This document shows positions 26,409 to 35,139 of a DNA stretch of 64,000 nt, piece by piece (within the stretch, counting starts at the first letter, position 1; each line of letters begins with the position of its first letter). This DNA is from CAZKVJ01 sp964556225. Lineage in GTDB: Bacteria; Actinomycetota; Acidimicrobiia; Acidimicrobiales; Ilumatobacteraceae. Under the pieces are notes generated by a model. It was not told the DNA's origin, made no database searches, and saw only the letters and a program-made list of their open reading frames with translations. The position numbers and the translations under genes were made by a program. The stretch covers positions 156,999-220,998 of the forward strand of contig CAZKVJ010000004.1 in NCBI GenBank assembly GCA_964556225.1, written 5' to 3'.

Positions 26409-27503
26409 TCAGGGGCAGGCCGCCACCGAGCCAGACTCGACGCCATCGCAGAGGGTGGCCTCGTCGATCCACCCGGCATCCAGGACGACGTCGAGGTTGT
26501 CCTGGGTGATCGGGATCGGCTCCAGCAGGATCGAGGCGATCTCGATGCCACCGGGCGTGGTGAACGGCGCCGTGCCCTCGACGTTGGCGGGGGTCGGATC
26601 GCTGCAGAGCGCGATGGCCGCCTCACCGGCCGCAGTGCCGAGCTCGCGGGCGTCTTTCCACACGCTCACGGTCTGCGTACCGAGCGCAACCCGGTTCAGG
26701 GCGGCCTGGTCGCCGTCCTGGCCGGACACCGGGATCTGACCCGCGAGACCCTGGGCCTCGAGGGCGGCCACGACACCGCCGGCCATGCCGTCGTTCTGCG
26801 CCAGCACGGCGTCGATCTCGTTGTTCTCGTCCGTCAGCACCTGCTCCATGGTGCTCTGGGCGATCGAGGGATCCCAGTTGTCGGTGTAGGTCTCGCTCAC
26901 GATCTCGATCGCGCCCGAGTCCACCGCCTCCTTGATGACCCGGTCCGCACCCTCGCGCAGGAAGTCGGCGTTGGCGTCGGCGCTGTTGCCCTTCACGATC
27001 ACCCAGCGGCCCTCCGGCACCTGGTCGAAGATGGCCTGGGCCTCGAGCTCGCCGACCTTCACGTTGTCGAACGTGATGTAGAGAGCGTTCTCGTCCTCGA
27101 TCAGGCGGTCGTAGGCGATGACCGGCACGCCCTGCTCGATGGCCGCCGACACGCCCGGCTTGACGGCCGTGCCGTCCTGGGCGAGCACGACCAGCACGTT
27201 CGCGCCCTGGGAGATCAGGTTCTCCATGTTGGTCAGCTGCGTCTCGGCCGACGACTTGGCGTCGTTCGAGATGTAGGTGCCGCCACCGGCCTCGATGGCT
27301 GCCTTCAGCGCCGGCTCGTCCCACTTGGCCCAACGCTCTTCCTGGTAGTTGTTCCAGGAGACGCCGACCACGCAGTCGCCAGCGGCCTCGCCACCGGTGC
27401 CCGACGGCGCCTCGGTGCCCTCGGTGCTGTCGTCGTCGTCACCACACGCTGCCAGTACCAGTGCTGCTGCAGCGGCAACCGCTGCCAGCCTCCGAACTCT
27501 CAT
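26409..27503 (-). CDS. xylF: Xylose-type substrate-binding lipoprotein XylF
   Basis: The 364-residue lipoprotein has a signal peptide ending in the lipobox LAAC (C20) and an acidic spacer. The mature part matches D-xylose-binding XylF closely in order: WNNYQEERWAKW, AYDRLI, YITFDNVKVGELEAQAI, NNEIDAVLAQND and IPVSGQDGDQAALNRVALGT. It captures the sugar outside the membrane for the XylH permease. GGAGG lies about 9 bases before the ATG. No xylose isomerase or kinase gene is in the window, so the physiological pentose is inferred. Confidence 0.92.
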   Translation of the reverse strand: MRVRRLAAVAAAAALVLAACGDDDDSTEGTEAPSGTGGEAAGDCVVGVSWNNYQEERWAKWDEPALKAAIEAGGGTYISNDAKSSAETQLTNMENLISQGANVLVVLAQDGTAVKPGVSAAIEQGVPVIAYDRLIEDENALYITFDNVKVGELEAQAIFDQVPEGRWVIVKGNSADANADFLREGADRVIKEAVDSGAIEIVSETYTDNWDPSIAQSTMEQVLTDENNEIDAVLAQNDGMAGGVVAALEAQGLAGQIPVSGQDGDQAALNRVALGTQTVSVWKDARELGTAAGEAAIALCSDPTPANVEGTAPFTTPGGIEIASILLEPIPITQDNLDVVLDAGWIDEATLCDGVESGSVAACP

Positions 27504-27600
27504 CTCTTGCCTCCCCATCTGAGTGGAGCCCGTCGGCCGACATCGATCGACGAGCACGTGCACCCTAGTCCAGCGAGCCGGCACGGGCCGACATCCCGCC

Positions 27601-29484
27601 TCAAGCGCGCGCCGTGCCGTCGTAGTAGCGCTGTGCGAGCGCCCACGCCTCGAGGCCGCACTGCGAGCCGATCCGACGCCCCTCGAGATCGTCGGCTGAG
27701 ATGTGGATGCCCATGTAGATGCGGGAGATGCCGGCCTGGTCGGCGGCGTCGTAGTAGGTGGCCCACTGCAGGGTGACGTCCTCGGTCGGGCCTTCTTCGT
27801 GGAGCAGTTCACCCTTTGTGGTGGTCCACTCCGAGAGCCCGCCAGGGAAGTACGCGCTGCCGGTGATCGCCGTCATCACCTCGGCGGCGGCACGGCTGAA
27901 CGTGCTGTGGCCCGACACGTAGCCGGCGAACGCGGGCGTGACGAACGTGGACCGTTGGTAGGGCACCCAGTCGACCGCCCGGATCCAGCCGACGCCGCTG
28001 GTCTCCTGCTCCGGATCGTCCGGGAAGCCGCGCCAGGAGTACACCGCGATCTCGCCGATGTGTCCGGCGAGCGCCTCGTGGCGCTCACCCGGCGCGCTCG
28101 ACGCCTCGGTGATCACCTCCACCAGCCCCGGCTCCAAGGGCAGCCCCTCCGGGTCATAGGAGGGCCCCTGCGGGTCGCTCGACTGCCCCTTGCCGCCCAT
28201 GTAGCGGATCATCGACATCGGTCGGGCCGAGTCGTAGAAGCCCTTCAGGCCCCACGCGGCGATGGCGGCGTCGTGGACGGCGCCGTTCAGCGCGAAGTAG
28301 GTCTTGACGTCCCACTCGAGCGGATCGAGTAGCGCTCCCTCGCCGCCCAGGCGGCGCTGGAAGCCGGGGGCGTCCTGCACCTCGTTGGCGATCAGGTTCC
28401 AGTGCCCGGGGGGCGTCTCCGAGTGCGGCCCGTCCGCCCAGAACTCGGCGAGGACGCGTGCGAAGTCGGCGCGCAGGACCACCTCGGGCTCGTACGGCTC
28501 GCCCGTCACCGGGTTGACGTCGTGGCCCTCGCCATCGTTGGCGCCGAGCGAGCTCCCACCCACCGACGCCGGGGAGATGTCGACCTCGACCCCGTCGGCC
28601 GGGTCGAGCTGGGCGACGTAGCGCAGCATCTCGAGCGCCGCCTGCTGGTACTCGGCGCCGGAGTCGGTGTCAGAAAGCCGCGGCGGCGGCCCGGGATCGA
28701 TCGGGGTGCCCGTAGACGAGGGGGGTAGGGCGAACGAGTCCACATGCCCCCAGTGCGGACCGAGGAAGGTCTGGACCTGGCCGGGGATCGGCAGACCGTT
28801 CTGGGCGATCTGCTCGCCCAGCGACAGCGGCTGCCAGCGGTTGGGGTCGGCCATGATCGTGCCCGCCTTGTCGACCTCGAGCGGATCGTTCACGGGGCGG
28901 TACGAGCTGTCGATGTACCGCTCGTCCTCGAACGAGCCGTCGGCGCTGCCCACGTCGATGACCGTCTGGGCGATCCGGTTGCCGAGGCCGGCCGGCGAGT
29001 CGCCGTTGGTGGACTCGTAGTCCGTCCGGTAGCACAGCGACGCCATCACCTCGTCGAGCTGTTCCTGGGCCACCGCAAGGTCGGACACGGTGCCGTAGCG
29101 CCACAGGAGCAACCGGTACGCGGCGTAGCTGATCGCCGCCTCCCGGGCGGCGGTGACGTCGTCGGCCGTGTGCTTCTCCGTCACGAAGTAGCCGTCGGCG
29201 GTGTCGTCGTAGGCCGCCCAGGCGTCCCACATGGCCGCCGAGGTGTGGAACAGGTTGCGGGCGTGCTCTGTTGGCGCAGGGATCACCTGGCGGATGAGCT
29301 CGAGCAGCGTCTCGTCCCACACCCTGGCCACCGAGCGGCCCCCGAGGTCGTCTCGAGTGCAGTCCTCGACCATGTAGGCCGCCACAGGGTCCGAGGACGA
29401 GCACGCCGTCACGCCAGCAGCCCAGGCCACCAGGACGCCAGCGATCGCGCCGACCCGTCGTGCCCGGAGTGCGAACGGGGTCAT
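27601..29484 (-). CDS. Vanadium-dependent haloperoxidase-like lipoprotein (PAP2 fold)
   Basis: The 627-residue exported protein has a lipobox-like VTAC near residue 28 after a hydrophobic signal. Its C-terminal half has vanadate-site motifs of the haloperoxidase/PAP2 superfamily: SARPMSMIRYMG, GYVSGHSTFSRAAAEVM (histidine near residue 522) and GIHISADDLEGRRIG (about 590-604). The family oxidises halides with peroxide or acts as a phosphatase; which applies here cannot be seen. The ATG at 29484 is preferred to a TTG three codons earlier. It diverges from an FG-GAP protein gene. Confidence 0.88.
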   Translation of the reverse strand: MTPFALRARRVGAIAGVLVAWAAGVTACSSSDPVAAYMVEDCTRDDLGGRSVARVWDETLLELIRQVIPAPTEHARNLFHTSAAMWDAWAAYDDTADGYFVTEKHTADDVTAAREAAISYAAYRLLLWRYGTVSDLAVAQEQLDEVMASLCYRTDYESTNGDSPAGLGNRIAQTVIDVGSADGSFEDERYIDSSYRPVNDPLEVDKAGTIMADPNRWQPLSLGEQIAQNGLPIPGQVQTFLGPHWGHVDSFALPPSSTGTPIDPGPPPRLSDTDSGAEYQQAALEMLRYVAQLDPADGVEVDISPASVGGSSLGANDGEGHDVNPVTGEPYEPEVVLRADFARVLAEFWADGPHSETPPGHWNLIANEVQDAPGFQRRLGGEGALLDPLEWDVKTYFALNGAVHDAAIAAWGLKGFYDSARPMSMIRYMGGKGQSSDPQGPSYDPEGLPLEPGLVEVITEASSAPGERHEALAGHIGEIAVYSWRGFPDDPEQETSGVGWIRAVDWVPYQRSTFVTPAFAGYVSGHSTFSRAAAEVMTAITGSAYFPGGLSEWTTTKGELLHEEGPTEDVTLQWATYYDAADQAGISRIYMGIHISADDLEGRRIGSQCGLEAWALAQRYYDGTARA

Positions 29485-29544
29485 GGCGGTCAACGTACTC
29501 GGCCCCGCCCCAACCCCCGATCAGCGGTGTGGTTCAATCCGAAC

Positions 29545-31224
29545 GTGTCCGACCACCCGGAAGCACCCGCCACCGGTCAGCGGCGGCGAGGGAGGCGCCT
29601 GGCGATCGCGGCGCTGGCCGTGGTCACCGCAGGAGCGGGCGTCGCCACGGTCGCCACCTCGCGCTCAGGCGGGTCGGCCGCCAGCGCCTCCGTCGGCGAA
29701 GCGCCCACGTTCGTCGATGACACGGCGGGGTCGGGCGTGGAGCACTCCTACGTCGGCGACTTCGACTTCTTCGTCGGCGGCGGAGTGGCGGTGTTCGACT
29801 GCGACGACGACGGGCGACAGGATCTGTACCTGGCCGGCGGGCGCGGACCCGCAGCGCTGTACCGCAACGAGAGCGCGGTGGGTGGCGAGCTGCGATTCGC
29901 GTCCGTGCCGGCAGCTGAGACGAACCTCGACGCTGTCACCGGGGCCTATCCGCTCGAGGTCGACAGCGACGGCCACGTCGACCTGGTGGTCCTCCGCAAC
30001 GGGGCGAACGTGGTGCTGCGCGGGCTCGGCGACTGCCGCTTCGAACCCGCCAACGAGCTGTTCGGCCTCGACGGCGGCGACGACTGGACCACGGCGTTCA
30101 GCGCGACCTGGGAGGACGGCGCAACGCTGCCGACACTGGCGTTCGGCAGCTACCTGGTGCCCGCCACGTTCGACTGCGCCGACAGCTGGCTCGTGCGTCC
30201 CGACGGCGACGCGTACGGCTCGCCCATGGCGCTGAGCCCCGGCTACTGCACGCTGTCGATGCTGTTCAGCGACTGGGATCACACGGGGCGACGGGACCTG
30301 CGCCTCGCCAACGACCGCCACTACTACGGGACCACCGGCAGCGAGCAGCTGTGGCGGATCGAGCCGGGCGAGACGCCCCGCCCGTACACCGAGGACGAGG
30401 GCTGGCGGCCACTCCAGCTGTGGGGCATGGGCATCGCCAGCCAGGACCTCACCGGCGACGGACGCCCCGAGGTGTTCCTCACCAGCCAGGGCGACAACAA
30501 GCTGCAGACCCTCGAGAGCGACACCGGCGAGCCGACCTATCGCGACATCGCGCTCCGCTCGGGGGTGACCGCACAGCGGCCGTACGCCGGCGGCGACGTG
30601 CTCCCCTCGACCGCCTGGCACCCCGAGTTCGCCGACGTGAACAACGACGGTTTCGTCGACCTGTTCATCTCGAAGGGCAACGTCGAGGCCCAGCCGGACC
30701 ACGCGACCCGCGACCCGAGCAACCTCCTCATCGGCCAGCCCGACGGCACGTTCGTCGAGGGCGCCCCCGCTGCCGGGATCGTCGGCTACGACCGGGCGCG
30801 CGGCGCCGCGCTCGCCGACTTGAACCTCGACGGACTGCTCGACCTCGTCGTCGTCAACCGCGAGGCCGATGCCCGGCTGTGGCGCAACGTCGGCGCCGGC
30901 GACGCCGAGCAGCCGGAGCCGGTGGGCCACTGGATCGCGGTGCGGGTCCGCCAGCGGGCACCGAACCTCGATGCCATCGGTGCCTGGGTGGAGGTACGCA
31001 CCGCCGAGCGCACGATCGCTCGCGAAGTCACCGTCGGAGGCGGCCACGCCGGCGGTCAACTGGGCTGGCTGCACACCGGCATCGGCGCGGCCGAGTCAGC
31101 CGAGGTGCGCGTCCAGTGGCCCGGCGGTGAGACCGGACCGTGGATCCCCGTATCCGCCGACGAGATGGTGATCATCGAGCGCGGCGCCCTCGAGGCGACG
31201 CCGTGGACCTTCGAAGGCGGCTGA
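29545..31224 (+). CDS. Exported FG-GAP/ASPIC-repeat protein
   Basis: The 559-residue protein has an N-terminal basic stretch and one hydrophobic segment (LAIAALAVVTAGAGVATVA), so it is exported or anchored. Repeats with DxDxDG-like calcium loops follow (FDCDDDGRQDLYLAG, VDSDGHVDLVVL, LTGDGRPEVFLTS, VNNDGFVDLFIS, LNLDGLLDLVVV), as in FG-GAP/VCBS beta-propellers. The C-terminus carries an ASPIC/UnbV-type region (IGAWVEVRT... VQWPGG). Such proteins are surface or adhesion proteins of unknown ligand. The GTG at 29545 puts the hydrophobic segment at the N-terminus. It diverges from the haloperoxidase gene. Confidence 0.88.
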   Translation: MSDHPEAPATGQRRRGRRLAIAALAVVTAGAGVATVATSRSGGSAASASVGEAPTFVDDTAGSGVEHSYVGDFDFFVGGGVAVFDCDDDGRQDLYLAGGRGPAALYRNESAVGGELRFASVPAAETNLDAVTGAYPLEVDSDGHVDLVVLRNGANVVLRGLGDCRFEPANELFGLDGGDDWTTAFSATWEDGATLPTLAFGSYLVPATFDCADSWLVRPDGDAYGSPMALSPGYCTLSMLFSDWDHTGRRDLRLANDRHYYGTTGSEQLWRIEPGETPRPYTEDEGWRPLQLWGMGIASQDLTGDGRPEVFLTSQGDNKLQTLESDTGEPTYRDIALRSGVTAQRPYAGGDVLPSTAWHPEFADVNNDGFVDLFISKGNVEAQPDHATRDPSNLLIGQPDGTFVEGAPAAGIVGYDRARGAALADLNLDGLLDLVVVNREADARLWRNVGAGDAEQPEPVGHWIAVRVRQRAPNLDAIGAWVEVRTAERTIAREVTVGGGHAGGQLGWLHTGIGAAESAEVRVQWPGGETGPWIPVSADEMVIIERGALEATPWTFEGG

Positions 31225-31231
31225 GGACGTC

Positions 31232-32605
31232 GTGACCGCACGCCTCGCCGACGTGACGCTGCCGGACTTCGGGCTCCCCGATTCCGAGCCGCTCCTCCCC
31301 CCGGAGACCTACGCCACCCGCCTCGATCGTCTGCGCACCGCGATGGCGGATCGCGGCCTCGACCACCTCGTCGTGTGGGGCGACCGGGAGCACAGCGCGA
31401 ACCTCGCCTATCTGACCGGGTTCGACCCCCGCTTCGAGGAGGCGGCGTTGATCGTCGGGCTCGACGGCGAGCCGGCGATCCTGGTGGGCAACGAGTGCGC
31501 CGGCATGGCCGCGGCCGCCCCGCTGTCGATGCGGTGCCACCTGTACCAGGACCTCAGCCTGCCCGGCCAGCCCCGCGACTCGTCGGCGCCGCTCACGGAG
31601 CTGCTCACCGGCGAGGGCATCGGGCCCGGCACGCGGGTCGGGGTCGTCGGCTGGAAGACGTACGCGGACCGCTCCGCCATCGAGGCGCCGGCGTTCGTGG
31701 TGGACGAGCTGCGCCGGATCACCGGACCCACGGGAGCGGTCGAGAACGCCACCAACCTGCTCATCGATCCTGCGACCGGGCTGCGCGGCGTCAACGAGGT
31801 CGAGCAGCTGGCCGCGTTCGAGTGGGCGGCCTGCCAGACGTCGCTCGGCGTGCGCAGCGTGCTCACCGGCCTGCGCCCCGGGATGACCGAGCGCGAGTGT
31901 GCCCGGCTGCTCCAGTGGAACGGCGCGCCGCTGTCGTGCCACCTGATGCTCACCGCCGGGCCACGGGCACGCCTCGGCCTGCTGAGCCCCGGCGACCGAC
32001 CGATCGAGCGGGGTGACCCGTTCACCATCGCGTTCGGCATCTGGGGCGCGCTGAACTGCCGTGCCGGCTTCGTCGTCGAGGACGCATCCGAGCTGGACGG
32101 CGGCATCCGGGACTACCTCGACCGTCTGGTCGTGCCCTACTTCGAGGCCGTCGCCGAGTGGTACGGGGCGCTGCACGTCGGCCAGGTCGGGGGCGAGCTG
32201 TACGACATCGTGGCTCGCCATCTCGGCGACCCCTTCTTCGGGGTGACGCTCAACCCGGGACACCTGCTCCACCTCGACGAGTGGGTCAGCTCGCCGGTGT
32301 TCGCCGGCTCACGGATCGAGCTGCGCTCCGGGAGCATGCTCCAGTGCGACATCATCCCGGCGACCGGGACGGCGTACTTCACGACCAACATCGAAGACGG
32401 GGTCGCGCTGGCCGACGAGTCGCTGCGGACCGAGCTGGCGGCCGCGTTCCCCGGCGCATGGAGCCGCATCCGAGCCCGGCGGCAGTTCATGGCCCAAGCG
32501 CTCGGCATCGAGCTGCACCCCGACGTGCTGCCGCTGTCCAACCTGGCCGCCCACCTGCCGCCGTTCCTGCTCCGCCCGGACCGGGCGATGACGCTGGCCC
32601 CGTAG
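31232..32605 (+). CDS. M24-fold (creatinase/aminopeptidase P-like) protein lacking metal ligands
   Basis: The 457-residue protein has a creatinase-type N-terminal domain (DHLVVWGDREHSANLAYLTG) and a C-terminal pita-bread domain. The two metal-binding aspartates expected in the first metal strand are absent: the region reads RGDPFTIAFGIWGALNCRAGF, where DxG and SDxTR would be needed. A histidine remains in LNPGHLLHLDEW. It may be a metal-independent enzyme like creatinase, or a non-catalytic relative. It starts 7 bases after the FG-GAP stop (GTG start), probably in the same transcript. Confidence 0.8.
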   Translation: MTARLADVTLPDFGLPDSEPLLPPETYATRLDRLRTAMADRGLDHLVVWGDREHSANLAYLTGFDPRFEEAALIVGLDGEPAILVGNECAGMAAAAPLSMRCHLYQDLSLPGQPRDSSAPLTELLTGEGIGPGTRVGVVGWKTYADRSAIEAPAFVVDELRRITGPTGAVENATNLLIDPATGLRGVNEVEQLAAFEWAACQTSLGVRSVLTGLRPGMTERECARLLQWNGAPLSCHLMLTAGPRARLGLLSPGDRPIERGDPFTIAFGIWGALNCRAGFVVEDASELDGGIRDYLDRLVVPYFEAVAEWYGALHVGQVGGELYDIVARHLGDPFFGVTLNPGHLLHLDEWVSSPVFAGSRIELRSGSMLQCDIIPATGTAYFTTNIEDGVALADESLRTELAAAFPGAWSRIRARRQFMAQALGIELHPDVLPLSNLAAHLPPFLLRPDRAMTLAP

Positions 32606-32615
32606 GGTCGCACCG

Positions 32616-33377
32616 GTGAACGACATCGACCCGGCGCCACTCGACCACCTCGGCTACCTGCGCGCCGCGGCTGACGCCTTCGCCGCCGTGCTCGAGCGCG
32701 GCCCGCTCGACGCCCCTGTCACCGGCTGCCCGGGGTGGGACGTGCGCCGGCTCGGGGTGCACCTCGGCATCGTCCACCGCTGGGCCGCTGCCGCGGCTCG
32801 CACCGCGGCGCCGCCGGCGCCGTCCGACTACGACCACGAGCCCGCTGACGACGTCGATCTCGCCACCTGGTACCGAGCCGCGGCCGATGACCTGCTGGTG
32901 GTGCTCGCCGGACTCGACCCCGGCGCGCCCACATGGCACCCCTTCCCGGTGCCGCTGCGCGCCGGCCTGTGGCCCCGCCGCCAAGCCCAGGAGGCGACGG
33001 TGCACCGGTGGGACGCCCAGCAGGCCGTGGCGGCGTCCACCGGGCGCGACCCCGATCCGATCGACGCCCGGCTGGCTGCCGACGGGGTCGACGAGTACTT
33101 CGGCGTGATGCTGCCTCGCCTGCTGGTGCGGCGCAGCCCGGGCCTGCCGGCCGGCACGCTCGGCGTGCGCTGCACCGATGCACCGAACGAACGGTTGGTG
33201 GCAGGTGTCGACGGCCGGGTCGAGCTCCTCGCCGGTGATCCTGGCCGGGCAGATGCCCTGCTCACGGGTCCGGCCAGCGACCTGTTGCTGCGCCTGTGGG
33301 GCCGTCCGGCCGGTGAGGTCGATCGTACGGGTGACCGCGACGTCGCCGGCGCGTGGCTCGCGCTGGGTGCGGTCTGA
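32616..33377 (+). CDS. DinB/mycothiol-dependent maleylpyruvate isomerase-like protein
   Basis: The 253-residue protein belongs to the DinB-like group with the N-terminal block CPGWDVRRLGVHLGIVHRW (H49 and H54) and a later QEATVHRWDAQ. These histidines and the glutamate form the usual metal site. Members use mycothiol or other thiols for isomerisation or transfer reactions; the substrate is unknown. It follows the M24 gene by 10 bases, so they may share a transcript. A second, distant relative is at 45110-45778. Confidence 0.82.
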   Translation: MNDIDPAPLDHLGYLRAAADAFAAVLERGPLDAPVTGCPGWDVRRLGVHLGIVHRWAAAAARTAAPPAPSDYDHEPADDVDLATWYRAAADDLLVVLAGLDPGAPTWHPFPVPLRAGLWPRRQAQEATVHRWDAQQAVAASTGRDPDPIDARLAADGVDEYFGVMLPRLLVRRSPGLPAGTLGVRCTDAPNERLVAGVDGRVELLAGDPGRADALLTGPASDLLLRLWGRPAGEVDRTGDRDVAGAWLALGAV

Positions 33378-33395
33378 CCCTCCGACGGGTGCGCC

Positions 33396-34169
33396 TCAGC
33401 GGCTGGCGCCCCCGTCGCACTCGATGCGCTGGCCGGTGACGTAACCGGCACCCTCGCTGCACAACCACAGCACCACGTTCGCTACGTCGATCGGCTGGCA
33501 GACCCGGCCGAACGGCGACGCCTGGTCGAGCACGCGAAGGTCGTGCAGCTCGCGGTTGCCGGTCACGGCCCGGGCCAGGCGCACGCCCATGTCGGTCTCG
33601 ACCAGCCCGGGTGCGACCACGTTCACGTGGATCCCGTGGACGCGCTCCTCCTTGGCCAGCGTCATGGCCAGTGCCTCCATGGCCGCCTTGCCCATGTTGT
33701 AGGGCGCGCCGTTCGCGGCCATGCGACTCGTCGCGACCGAGGACACGAACACGATGTCGCCCCGGCTCGTGGTGCGCATCGAGGCCAGCACGTGCCGGCA
33801 CAGCTGGTGCGGTCCGAGCGCGTGGGTGGACACGAGGCGCCACACCTCGTCGGCCTCGGTGTCGGCAACGGACAGACCCCGGCTGGCCACGCCGGCGTTG
33901 CAGACCAGGATGCCGATCGGTCCGAGCTCGGTGGCCACGCCGTCGGCCAGGCGCCGGCACTCCTCGGGGTCGTCGATGGAGGCCGGGAAGGCGCGAGCCG
34001 ACCCGCCGGCGGCCTGGATGGCAGCGACGGTGTCCTCGGCGGCGTCACGATCGCGCCGGTAGTTGACGGCCACCACCGCCCCGTGCGCGGCCAGCAGCTC
34101 GGAGATGCCCCGGCCGATGCCGCGACCGCCGCCCGTCACGAGCGCCACCCGACCGTCCAGCTCTGCCAT
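33396..34169 (-). CDS. Short-chain dehydrogenase/reductase (FabG-like)
   Basis: The 257-residue classical SDR has cofactor motif VTGGGRGIGRG (residues 10-20), NAGVASRG, the catalytic serine in VFVSSVATS, the YNMGK active site and a C-terminal YVTGQRIECDGG. It most resembles 3-oxoacyl-ACP reductase-type or related NADP(H) reductases; a fatty-acid role is not supported by neighbours. The ATG at 34169 lies after GGAGCTCGGG on the coding strand. It diverges from the cation efflux gene. Confidence 0.9.
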   Translation of the reverse strand: MAELDGRVALVTGGGRGIGRGISELLAAHGAVVAVNYRRDRDAAEDTVAAIQAAGGSARAFPASIDDPEECRRLADGVATELGPIGILVCNAGVASRGLSVADTEADEVWRLVSTHALGPHQLCRHVLASMRTTSRGDIVFVSSVATSRMAANGAPYNMGKAAMEALAMTLAKEERVHGIHVNVVAPGLVETDMGVRLARAVTGNRELHDLRVLDQASPFGRVCQPIDVANVVLWLCSEGAGYVTGQRIECDGGASR

Positions 34170-34221
34170 CCCGAGCTCCTGCCCCTTCGCGCCGCGAGCG
34201 CCCCTGTGCCAACCTTGCCCC

Positions 34222-35139
34222 GTGCAGGAGGGAAGCCGCAAAGCGATCATCGCCGCGTTCCTCGCGAACCTCGGGATCGCGATCGCCAAGTTCATCGGGT
34301 TCCTCATCACGGCGTCGGCGTCGCTGCTGGCCGAGGCGGTGCACTCCGTGGCCGACACCGGCAACCAGGGGCTGCTGATCCTCGGCGGCAAGCGGGCGAA
34401 GAAGCGCGCCACCCCGCAGCACCCGTTCGGGTACGGCCGGGAGCGATACTTCTGGTCGTTCGTCGTGGCGCTCGTGCTGTTCAGCATGGGCGGGCTGTTC
34501 GCCATCTACGAGGGCATCGAGAAGCTCCGCCACCCCCACGAGACGGAGTATCTCGGGGTCGCCATCGCGATCCTCTCGGTCGCCATCGTCCTGGAGTCGT
34601 TCTCGCTGCGCACCGCCGTACGCGAAGCCGGGCACGTGAAGCCTGCCGGCAGCTCGTGGTGGCGGTTCGTGCACCACACCAAGTCGCCGGAGCTGCCGGT
34701 GGTGCTGCTCGAAGACGTCGGTGCGCTCGTCGGCCTGGTCGTGGCGCTCGCGGGCGTGCTCCTGGCCCGGGCGACCCACAACCCCCGCTTCGACGCCGCC
34801 GGCTCGTTGACCATCGGCGTGCTGCTGGTGGTGATCGCCATGGTCCTCGCCACGGAGATGAAGAGCCTGCTGATCGGCGAGGCGGCCGCACCGGACGACG
34901 AGCGGCGAATCACCGAGGCCATCGCCGGCGCGCCCAAGGTCCGGCAGGTCATCCACCTGAAGACCGAGCACCTCGGTCCCGAGGAGCTGCTGGTGGCGGC
35001 GAAGGTGGAGTTCGACCACGACCTGTCGGTGGCCGAGCTGGCCGAGGCCATCGACGGCGCCGAGGCCACACTGCGCAGTGCGGTCCCGTCGGCCCGCGTC
35101 GTCTACCTCGAGCCCGACCTGTATCGGAACCCGGCGTGA
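34222..35139 (+). CDS. Cation diffusion facilitator (metal efflux) protein
   Basis: The 305-residue CDF protein has six predicted membrane helices. The helix-2 metal motif AEAVHSVADTGNQ contains HxxxD; the helix-5 region reads LLEDVGALVGL. The C-terminal cytoplasmic domain has the ferredoxin-like fold (HLKTEHLGPEELLVAAKVEF). Such proteins export zinc, cobalt, iron or manganese using proton antiport; the metal is unknown. The stop overlaps the EamA start (GTGA), so both are coupled. Confidence 0.9.
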   Translation: MQEGSRKAIIAAFLANLGIAIAKFIGFLITASASLLAEAVHSVADTGNQGLLILGGKRAKKRATPQHPFGYGRERYFWSFVVALVLFSMGGLFAIYEGIEKLRHPHETEYLGVAIAILSVAIVLESFSLRTAVREAGHVKPAGSSWWRFVHHTKSPELPVVLLEDVGALVGLVVALAGVLLARATHNPRFDAAGSLTIGVLLVVIAMVLATEMKSLLIGEAAAPDDERRITEAIAGAPKVRQVIHLKTEHLGPEELLVAAKVEFDHDLSVAELAEAIDGAEATLRSAVPSARVVYLEPDLYRNPA

